Assembly: GCA_964058805.1 (NCBI GenBank)
Contig: CAXKVV010001737.1
Span: 1 to 29,387 of the forward strand
Origin: Schoenoplectus triqueter
Taxonomy: Eukaryota; Streptophyta; Magnoliopsida; Poales; Cyperaceae
DNA: 29,387 nt
Direction of reading: 5' to 3'
The translations under genes were made by a program, and so were the position numbers. This document shows positions 21,471-29,387 of this stretch, in pieces; positions within the stretch are counted from its first letter, which is position 1; every line of letters starts with the position of its first letter. The notes under the pieces were generated by a model that saw only the letters and a list, made by a program, of their open reading frames with translations, was not told the DNA's origin and searched no databases.

Positions 21471-24400
21471 CTAAAGCTCAGCTTCTTCACCTAAATTCAC
21501 TACTCTTATTTGCACCCTCAAGTGCTCGAACCATTCAGAAAATGAAGCAAACGGTAAAAAACCAGCCGACAAGGGCAGAATAACCAACAAAACGACAAAC
21601 AGTATGTACCTCCCAATCCAATAAGGCCTCCTTACAACCTCTATCCCTTGCGAAACACTCAATGGCCCATAAAGCAAATGATACATGGTAGATGGAAATG
21701 CATTTACAAGAAAATGAATCAGGCACATCATTTCCCAGTAGATGAGCCAATGAAGGCCACTGCCACCTAGTGCATCCACACACAATTTCCCAGTAAAGCC
21801 ACAAAATAAACTTAGTATCATAACATTAAATGTGATAGGCATGTTTGGTCTTGCCACAGATGACTTTTGGATGATTAACCAAATTAGCGCGAGAAATATT
21901 ATAATGCCAAAACCAAGTCGGGTTAGAGCAACTACATGGCACTGCAAAAAACGCCATCCTGAATTGAAAGAGGACACTTGTTTTGGGACCCACCATGAAT
22001 TTGATTCCTGAAATAAAGGTAATGATCAACATGAGACGTCAATATTTTCCCTTAACCAACCCCCCCCCCCCCCCCCAAAAAAAAAAAAAAAAAAAAACAC
22101 AAACATGAAACTGTAAGCCCTGATCCTCAATTCTGTTGGACCTCATTATCCAAACCGGTTTCTTCCATAATAGTTCAATGCCATTCATTATCACAGGTAC
22201 CACTGCAAGCAGTAGCAGTAATATATACAAACCATGCCTGGGGGCAAAGAAAACAGTACCAATACAAGAGTAAATTACAGCTACATACCTTAGAAGTGGC
22301 AGAACATGACTGGGTAACCTCCTTAATTCGCTGGTATGAGAAAACATAGGTGCCACAACCAAAGCAAACTAACATAATTATCAACCCAGTGACAAGAACA
22401 TCGATAAAAGTCCTCACAAGCTCTGAAAATCGTACATCTTGCATCTGATTCTTCAATTTTTCCTCTCTAAACATAGCCTTTGCCATTCCCATTCGCACCT
22501 TAACCCGCTCCAGCATGTGCGAGTACGAACTAAGCTCCAACTGAGATTTTTTCAACTCCAACTTTTTCATAATTAGACCCATTTCAAACTCCTTTAGGTT
22601 GTTAGAGCGCACCTGCTCACTCACTGATCTCTCTAATGTGGTGATAATATGCTGATTAATTCCATGATCTTGTCGGCTGCTGCTCCTGGAAATGTTTGAT
22701 AATTGGTTGTTCAGGCCACCGTGCAGGATTATTTGGGTGCTTGTTGTGGAGCCCAAAGGAGGATGTGAAATCACATCAGAGTATTCTGTGGAGTGGTTTG
22801 GGACATTGATGTTATCACCACTATCAGGGTGCGTGTTGGACATGCTTTCTTGTTGGTCTGGGATGGATGTATGGCTTATTAGATGGAGTGTTTGTATTGT
22901 GCTCCTAAATGAATTCTCAAAATTTTTCATGAAATGATCATACTTATCGCCATATATCTGTTAAATGGGAGAAATAAGTTTAAATGTAATAGTGTAAAAA
23001 GGGAAAATAGATAAGGTAACAAAGACAGTCGTAATGCTTCGTAATAAAAGCTGTATAGGACTAGTAATTTGTTGGTCTGGCCCATCAGGTTTCACCAGGA
23101 CCTTGTTGAATTCGAGTCAGAATTTCTGGACACGCAGAAGGACCATAAAGACATGGCTGCCTTTCTGGTTAACTATATGCTCCTATTTAATAAAAGGGAC
23201 AATATCCTATTACTAGTGTAGTTGCTATCAGGTATATTTACAAAAGGCCAGTGCAATATAGTTGACAACACCAAAAGCAGTCTGTCCAACTCCAACTGGA
23301 CCTGATGAGTCTGGTTCTGATCTCATGGCCTGCTAGGACATCAAGTCAGACTTAACCTTTGTTATATATTTTACAAGATAGTTCAACCTGACAGAGCTCC
23401 ACCAACCCACATGGGTTCCAAAAGACATACCAAACAGTGTAGATGAGATTCTACAAACAGGATACAAGACCAGTGTTATGCCAACACCAATACATATTAC
23501 TTTTTATGCTTCCTTGCCCTCAGCACAAACTGGTAATGATCCCAGTCAAGCAGACTGCATATAGATACCAGTATATATTATTGGGCCATAGAGCTCGAGC
23601 AAATATATAAAAGGACTTACATTAGTTACAGACTCTTTCACAGCAGCAGTACACATCTGTATATATATAGAAAGAGGATCAAAGACAGGTTTTTAATGCT
23701 CAAATAGAAAAATATTTGATAGAAGTAGCAATAGAAGTACCCTGGAAAAGAGATTTAAAGAAATTATCTCGCCTTGCTTATTTTTGTTCATGGCCTGAAA
23801 ATCCAAAAAACATTTACCCACATTAAGTCATTAACCATTTGGAAATAATGTGAAGGATAGAAGGTGTATAACAGTTAATTTTCTTGCAATTGATGTTTTT
23901 GATTCTTGATTATATGTCTAGTATTTAATTGTGAAAGTTGTAGATAAATTTGTCGGAGATAAACATAAGTTCTGAAAGGGAACTTAGGAATTAAAATTTG
24001 CAATCTTCTGTTGCCAGTACTTGCACATAATAGCATAAAAGAAGAGAATTGGCATTGCAATTAGTTTACTTTGGAAAAGAATTATAGTGAAATGTGGGGA
24101 AGGAAACAAAAGTAGCCAATCTTAAATTCTTTTTGCAAATAAATGAAAAACCCTAATTGCTCTGAGAGGAAACCACGCAGTTAAACCTGAGATAAAACAG
24201 CGGCGAATGACATCCCAAGAGGAAGGGCAAGATCGTCATGCGCACTGCCACGGGTGGCCAAAAGAACTCGAGGTCTGATCCTCCTCCGTACACGGCTCCT
24301 GACTACTCGGCGAGAGCTTAGAGAGGCAGAGGACGAAGACGAAGGAGACGCCGCAGAGTTGTCTTTCTCGCCCCGGTAGCCGTTGCACTCTGAGGAATTT

Positions 24401-24486
24401 TCCGTGGCGAGATCGCCGTTGGCAGAATTATTTCGTGGGGTAGTCGGAGAAGGCGATGGCGTTGTGCAGCGAGCGAGGGGTTTCAT
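21471..24486 (-). CDS. CPR5: CPR5 nucleoporin / defence regulator, five exons
   Basis: Plant-specific nuclear-envelope membrane protein reported in Arabidopsis as a nucleoporin that restrains immune signalling and programmed cell death. Exons (minus strand): 24486-24187, 23794-23741, 23656-23621, 22957-22289 and 22007-21471. All junctions are GT-AG and phase 0, giving 531 residues; the Arabidopsis protein is 564. Seen in order: a Ser-rich N terminus, a basic patch at 59-74 (likely nuclear signal), the ALPLGMSFAAVL block, a coiled coil at about 244-306, and five hydrophobic segments near 313-336, 384-399, 410-426, 439-465 and 485-506. Family signatures are WWVPKQVSSFNSGW, GFTGKLCVDALGG and FLPFASFSEW. 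Two exons are tiny (18 and 12 codons). The start is taken at MKPLARC to match the family; an in-frame ATG at 24642 would add 52 residues. No disabling change is seen. Confidence 0.95.
22060..22097. repeat. Poly(C)-poly(A) homopolymer pair in CPR5 intron 4
   Basis: About 17 C are followed directly by about 21 A inside the last intron (22288-22008). On the transcribed strand this is a U run followed by a G run, 53 bases before the acceptor. Length is likely to vary between individuals and is prone to sequencing error. Confidence 0.9.
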
Positions 24487-25045
24487 GGTAGAGGCAAAAA
24501 AGGAAAGGAAAGGAATGGAAAGAGAAATTAGGGAAGAGGTAAGGAAGACTTTTAATTTGCTGCTTGTTCGAGAGAAATTGACAACTCGACTCTGTTCATT
24601 GGCAGGGCCGGTTATTTGTTTTCCTTTGTTTTGCACTTTCATCTATAGTACCCTCTTATGCGAGAAAGCGAGATCTTCTAAAAATCAACAGATTATTTTT
24701 CACTGAGAAATTTCAAAATAAATACATTGAGCAAGTTACTGGTTGTTTCTACAGTAAATTTTCCGAAAATTAAACATATTCAACAAGTTTTAGATGATGG
24801 ACAAAATTTTCAAAATTGATAGATCTACCAGACGTGTGTAATTCTTGATGATTTCAAGACTTCAAGTCGTATAGCACTTAATGTTTAATGGAATTCGTCT
24901 ATTTCCTAAAAATACTGAGTTATATAATTTTGATTTCAGTGTGCCTATAATTTTGTTATTGAAAATTCAATATTATCTGTAATATCTAAAATGCCCCTCA
25001 CTAAACTTACAAATTCAATATCGGATTTACAAATTCAGTATTATT
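24487..25045. other. CPR5 upstream region, no gene
   Basis: Contains the CPR5 5' UTR and promoter on the minus strand, with a pyrimidine-rich leader just before the start. No TATA box was recognised at a suitable distance. No other gene is visible. Confidence 0.5.
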
Positions 25046-25211
25046 GCCTTTCATGGCATCTTTTATTGCTCTCTTCTTGTCCTTATACTACTTGATCAGG
25101 CTACTCTACGACAGTGTCCTCTCTCAGCGCCTTTCATGACATCTTTTCTTGCTCTCTTCTTGTCCTTATACTACTTGACCAAGCTACTCTACGACAGTGT
25201 CCTCTGTCAGC
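25046..25211. repeat. Two tandem copies of an 83-bp unit
   Basis: Unit 1 (25046-25128) and unit 2 (25129-25211) share CCTTTCATG, TTGCTCTCTTCTTGTCCTTA, TACTACTTGA and CTACTCTACGACAGTGTCCT with only a few substitutions. They lie before the gag remnant and may belong to the retrotransposon leader or LTR; no LTR boundary was found. Confidence 0.88.
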
Positions 25212-25595
25212 TGATGAACATACTTAGTTAGTGACCATTGAACAATTTCAACAATTCAAATCTAAAACAGTCAAATCAAGAGAATTGGGTCAAGGAGATG
25301 GGCTGAAGTTGAGTTAGAAGTCCATTTGAGTTGAAAGCTAGCAAGGAGCTGTGTTGTGGTACTGGAATTGGTCAAAGCAATACACAACAACCTCCCAATA
25401 GTTTAGTAAGGAATGAAGAGAGGGTGGTGTTGGTATTGATACCGGGGTACTAACATTGGTATCGATGTTCCAATTGTTGCCTAAAACACCGAATGAAGAA
25501 ACATTCAAAATCAATAAAAAAAATAGTACAACTGGGGATTAGATTTTGTAAGGGAAATAGGGAGAAGGCATCAACGACAAGGTATTGCCAACAAT

Positions 25596-26200
25596 ATGAG
25601 GTTGCCACGAATTGAGTTTCCAAAATATGATGGTGGAGATCCAATAGAGTGGCAAATGAACTGTGAATACTATTTTGATATGCATCAAGTTCCTGAACCC
25701 TACAAAACCAAGATGGCAGTTATACACTTTTCAGAAGAGATGAATGAATGATATAGAATAGTGGTAAATTATAATCAAACCCCACAATGAAACTTATTAG
25801 TTGAGGAGATGAGTGTCCGGTTTAAACTAACAACCATTAAACACCTAGTAGATGAGTTCAAAAAGTTCCACCAAGTCGGAACAATAGAGGAGTATATCAA
25901 AAGATTCAATAGAATGAAAGCCAGATTAATGTACTATGACTCTAATTTGAAAGAAGTATTTTTATTCAAGGGTTTTATAAATGGGGCTGAGAAAAGAAAT
26001 TAAGCATCTAGTTGATGTGTTAAACCCAAGAAAGTTGAATGATGTATTTAATTATGCATACAAATTTGAATTGAGCTTTGAAAGCCAACAAAAGAGGTAC
26101 AAGGTGGTCAGTAAGCCCCAACAAGCCCTGAAATATCTAATGGAAAGGAAAAGGTTCATCAAGGACAAAAAGGGAAACGCAAATGTTAGTACTGAAATAG
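25596..26200 (+). pseudogene. Retrotransposon gag remnant
   Basis: Translation shows the plant gypsy gag block: RLPRIEFPKYDGGDPIEW (expected form PkFdG.dP..W), CEYYFDMHQVPEPYKTKMAV, then EFKKFHQVGTIEEYIKRFN and RLMYYDSNLKEVFLFKGF. In-frame stops interrupt it near 25749 and again soon after. A frameshift near 25985-26000 moves the conserved GLRKEIKHLVDVLNP...AYKFE segment into the next frame. It has no intact product. Gag would have formed the virus-like particle of the element. N-terminal sequence upstream of 25596 is too decayed to follow. Confidence 0.85.
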
Positions 26201-26203
26201 TAC

Positions 26204-27588
26204 TGATATTTTAAAGTAATTGCTGATGGTATTTATCAAAATACAAGTTTACATAAATTTGGACAAGTTAGAAAAAATAGTTTGGTAGATAGCAATTTTT
26301 CTACAAATTCACACAAAAATTGATTTAAAATAAGTACTGAGAGAATACAACAATTAAGTATAAAAATATATTATGAGAATTTAATCAAATATCAATTGCC
26401 AAAAAGAGCAATTGATGTAAAATAATCTATCATAATTTTCAATAAGAAGTATAACTTTATAGAAAATATCAAATGTGAAGTATAAAAGATACAAGTGCGG
26501 AATTTTAGAGAACACAAGATATGTTAACGAAGTTTGGTTATAAAATTTACGTCTCTGGGTCTCGTCCCACTAACGGGACGCTGCTTTATTACTTAAAAAA
26601 TATTTTATAATTAGAAGATTTAGGTTCTTCATAAAAATAAGTACAACAAGACTAAAAATAATCTAACAAAATAAAGTACAATAATGGGCACTCAAGACTC
26701 AGAAAAATCAGCTAGAAGCTGAAAAGAAAATTCAACTAAAGCTCAAATATTAGAGCTAAACAATGCTCAGAAAAGATTACAAGAAATCTACTGGATTTAG
26801 TTAATTTAAGATCTTAGTTTTTTGTGTTTACAAGAAAACAATGTATGGGTTATTTGATATCTTTTGAATGAGTGCTCAGATTGCTCAGAATTATAAAAGT
26901 TTGATCAGTTTGGACATTCCTAAAGCAGCACCTTAAATAGAGCTCTTTAAAAAAACAGTTGGTATTCTTGCGTAGGAAACCGTTATAACAGTTCAAAAAC
27001 CATTATAACATTTCTTGATTTTGAATCTTGAGTTTTCAATAATATCCCTTGTTAGAACTTTTTATAACGTTATAACAGCTAAAAAATGAATAAGATAAAC
27101 CGTTATAACGATAAGAGAAAATATTTAACATTTTACAGAACGTTAGCAACGGTTTAACTAGTTTGACCAGACTCTGACAAGGTCTAGTGCACTTTAGTAA
27201 GTTATAACGACTCAGTGAATCGTTAAACGTTACTGAAGCGTTAATGTTTTATGTATCGTTACATAACGATACGCTTGTTAAATTTGTGATGTCTCTACTT
27301 TTAGAAAATTTTTAAAATATTTAAGTGTAAAATTATGAAACGTTATAACAGTTGAATAATCGTTATAACGGTTTACTGCAGCAGACTTTTTTCCTTGCAA
27401 AGTTATAAAGATACATAAAATTTTAAACTATACCTTTAATTATGATCTTATATCTTCATTGAAGCTTCTTCAACATTTTTTATCTTGAATTCCTTGAAGC
27501 ATTTATAAGATCCTACACAAATATCATAAAAAAACTTGTTAAATTTAATTAAAATTTGTAAAAATAATAAAATAAAATAAAATTATTA
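26204..27588. mobile_element. Unclassified ~1.4 kb insertion between gag and zinc knuckle
   Basis: Gag-like coding fades after about 26200 and resumes with the zinc-knuckle remnant after about 27630. AGTAC flanks the stretch (26199-26203 and 27589-27593), which could be a 5-bp target duplication, though such a short match is weak. The right part is an AT-rich (AAAAT)n-like run. An ACACAAGAT...GTTAACGAAGTTTGG stretch near 26512-26545 resembles sequence found in LTRs of some plant Copia elements. No coding capacity was seen. It also holds the palindrome cluster at 26978-27373. Boundaries and class are tentative. Confidence 0.4.
26978..27373. repeat. Dense cluster of CGTTATAACG palindromes
   Basis: About ten copies occur in 400 bp: near 26978 (AACCGTTATAACAGTT), 26998, 27064, 27098 (AACCGTTATAACGAT), 27139, 27201, 27219, 27255 (ATCGTTACATAACGAT), 27338 and 27358 (ATCGTTATAACGGTTT). 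The half-site AACGG/CCGTT fits the core bound by many plant MYB proteins (CNGTTR). It is related to the cluster at 4494-4674. Confidence 0.85.
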
Positions 27589-28137
27589 AGTACAACAATT
27601 ACCTTACAAGGGTGCACAACTTACACCCAATTGGAGAAGTACCATTTATGAACAAAGAAGATCTCTAGGACTTTGCCACAAAAGTAATGAAAAATATTTT
27701 TCTCCATGTAAGTGTACTCCATAAGTTTTGAATGTAATGGAAATACATGAAGAGGAAGAAGTGTTGACTGAATATGATAGTGATATAGAAGAAACCACTG
27801 ATGAAAATACAGAAGAAGTAGAAGAGGTTATGGTTTTCATGTTCAGTGCAAGAGATACAAAGACTATCAAGGTGATGAAATTCAAAGGGGGAATTAAGAA
27901 GCCACCTATTTGTGCTCTTCTAGATAGTGGAAGCACCTTCTCTTTTGTTAACCCTATAATAATTAAGGGTTTGTTTGGCAAATTAAGGAATAACTTTGGA
28001 AGAGTAGTAATTTTGGAAGATTGATAGGATAATGTCTTTTTAGAAGAGTGGTAGAAGAATAGTATTCTTGACTATTCAAAAGAGCAAAAATATCGTTTGG
28101 CAGTTGTTAATCAGAATAGTTAAAATATGGATAATTA

Positions 28138-28637
28138 TGATACTAATAACGATGATGATAATAAAAATAAAAATAAAATAATAATCATAATAGTAACAAT
28201 AATAATAATAATAATAATAATAAATAATAAAATTCATAGTTATAATCATAGTAATATAAACATAATGATAATGTAGTAATATAATAATAATAATAATAAT
28301 AATATAATCATAATTTTAATAATATAATCATAATATAATAATATAATACAACATAATCAAATAATAATCATAATCATAATAATATAATAATATAACCATA
28401 ATAATAAAAAATTGTAATAATAATCATAATAATTATAAATAATTATAATCATAATAATATAATCATAACTATAATCATAATATAATAATATAATATAATA
28501 TAATATAATAAAATAATAATAATACATAATAATAATCATAGTCATAATCATCATAATATAATAATAATATAATAATAAAATAATTATATTTATATTCATA
28601 ATATAATAATATAATACTAAAATTATATTTATTATAT

Positions 28638-28676
<39 letters not shown>

Positions 28677-28790
28677 TCATAATATTAATATAATAATAAA
28701 TTATAATCAAAATCATAATATAATAATATAATAATAAAAAATCATAATCATAATATAATAATATAATACAATATAATCAAACAATAATCA
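28138..28790. repeat. Imperfect TAA/ATAATC microsatellite, ~650 bp
   Basis: Almost only A and T with scattered C (plus strand) in TAA, ATAATATAAT and AATCATAAT repeats, dense from about 28138 to 28790. A minus-strand open frame of 119 codons here (Ile/Tyr only) is a by-product of the repeat. It lies inside the Harbinger-like element. Confidence 0.93.
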
Positions 28791-28908
28791 TTATTCCGAC
28801 AAGAGCTAATCCGGTATTCCACCTATAAGTTGGTATACCGGATTAGCATTCTTCTGCACTCTTCTACTTAGTCTAAAATTCATTTGGCAAATTAATTCGT
28901 CGGAATAA
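28791..28908. repeat. Nested inverted repeats / hairpin inside the Harbinger-like element
   Basis: GCTAATCCGGTATTCC (28805-28820) pairs with GGTATACCGGATTAGC (28832-28847) with one mismatch and an 11-base loop. Outside it TTATTCCGAC (28791-28800) pairs with GTCGGAATAA (28899-28908). This may be the core of an older, smaller MITE. Confidence 0.85.
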
Positions 28909-29387
28909 CAATTTTATTCCTATTTTTTGTTATTTCATGGAGTGCCAAACAAACCCTAAGGGTAGTTAAAATTAAATGGTACAAACCATAACCATGATAG
29001 TAACAATAGCAAATAGTGCTAGAATGATAATTGATCAACAATGCAAAGCATTACACTTTCATATCCAGGGACAAGAATTTGTGAAAGATATGAGGGTACT
29101 GGATATCCAAGGGTATGATTTAATATTATGATTGGATTGGCTCACTAACATGTGACCCATGAAAATTGATTGGGGTAGAGACATTATATAGTTCAAATAC
29201 AATAACAAATGATGTTAAGCTGCAAGTTCAAGAAGAGAAAGCAAAAAATAAATCTATGTGAGGGAGGCATTGATCTTGAAAAGAAAAAGAGAAAGGGTAG
29301 TGAAGTGTTGTTGGCACACATTTTTAGTATGATGAATGAAGAGTGCCAATTTTCAGTATGATGAATGAAGATGAGATGACAGACAAA

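Larger units (their letters stand above)
27967..28956. mobile_element. PIF/Harbinger (Tourist-like) MITE inserted in the protease
   Basis: A perfect 14-bp TIR GGGTTTGTTTGGCA at 27967-27980 matches TGCCAAACAAACCC at 28943-28956, flanked by TAA on both sides (27964-27966 and 28957-28959). A 3-bp TAA/TTA duplication with a GGGTTTGTTTGG-type end is the mark of PIF/Harbinger MITEs. Removing 990 bp plus one TAA restores the protease frame, which confirms both borders. At about 1 kb it is long for a MITE; most of the excess is a TAA-rich microsatellite. An internal TTTGGCAAATTAA near 28883 repeats the left end and hints at a nested or duplicated copy. Confidence 0.9.
27630..29190 (+). pseudogene. 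Zinc-knuckle and aspartic protease remnant of gypsy gag-pol, split by a MITE
   Basis: A degenerate knuckle region (EQRRSLGLCHKSNEKYFSPCKC) is followed by a stop, an acidic stretch (EEEEVLTEYDSDIEETTDE), and then the protease active site ALLDSGSTFSF, with the catalytic DSG at 27923-27931. The reading frame is then cut by the element at 27967-28956. It resumes in the same frame near 29000 with the expected VTIAN, CKALHFHIQGQEFVKDMRVL and GYDLIL-LDWL block, in which a stop replaces the residue after LIL. The protease would have matured the polyprotein. Further stops follow and the window ends before reverse transcriptase. Confidence 0.85.
25212..29387 (+). mobile_element. Decayed Ty3/gypsy-type retrotransposon (partial, nested insertions)
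   Basis: Order on the plus strand is gag, a zinc-knuckle remnant and an aspartic protease, then the window ends before reverse transcriptase. Each part carries stops or frameshifts. Two later insertions split it: about 1.4 kb between gag and the knuckle, and a PIF/Harbinger-type MITE within the protease. No LTR or primer binding site was confirmed at its left side. The assignment to Ty3/gypsy rests on the gag block and the protease style and spacing. Confidence 0.8.

Noticed and set aside
25437..25470. TTGGTATCGATG as a primer binding site for the gypsy element
   Set aside because: It departs from the TGGTATCAGAGC consensus and no LTR end (CA) lies directly before it.
28357..28716. 119-codon minus-strand open frame rich in Ile/Tyr
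   Set aside because: It is the translation of a TAA-type microsatellite.

Overview
The window is plant nuclear DNA. Its genes have short GT-AG introns, and it encodes the plant-specific families WRKY, DUF1644 and CPR5. AT-rich intergenic DNA is full of plant transposon classes: LTR retrotransposons, Mutator-like elements (MULEs), hAT, PIF/Harbinger and foldback MITEs. Protein sequence and intron positions suggest a eudicot; the species cannot be read from the window. There is no sign of bacterial or organellar DNA, rRNA, tRNA or CRISPR.

Layout. 1-4212: the 5' end of an LTR retrotransposon on the minus strand, consisting of a repeat-rich leader (1-2052), an initiator-Met-tRNA-type primer binding site (2053-2064) and a complete ~2.15 kb LTR with a TATA box. 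4213-7267: intergenic DNA with a foldback MITE set in a (TA)n microsatellite (5340-5750) and a MULE-type MITE (6538-6976) just upstream of the first gene. 7268-9859: a five-exon group IIb WRKY transcription factor gene, 499 codons. 10709-10851: a tiny MITE with 9-bp target-site duplications (TSDs). 11345-14899: a complete 3.55 kb MULE, with 11-bp TSDs and near-identical terminal inverted repeats (TIRs), carrying a dead MuDR-type transposase gene. 15116-16523: a non-autonomous hAT-like element with a foldback MITE nested inside. 18240-20734: a DUF1644 zinc-finger gene with a TATA box and two introns in its 5' UTR. 21471-24486 (minus): a five-exon CPR5 gene, 531 codons, convergent with the DUF1644 gene. 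25212-29387: a decayed Ty3/gypsy-type retrotransposon (gag, zinc knuckle, protease) broken by an unclassified ~1.4 kb insertion and a ~1 kb PIF/Harbinger-type MITE that splits the protease.

Three genes look intact. WRKY and CPR5 both belong to families tied to plant defence, and DUF1644 proteins are tied to abiotic stress, but nothing shows that they form a functional cluster. The most informative features are the transposons: a MULE and a derivative MITE that bracket the WRKY gene and share palindromic subterminal motifs, several nested insertions with readable target duplications, and two separate clusters of a CCGTTRYAACGG-like palindrome that no assigned element explains.
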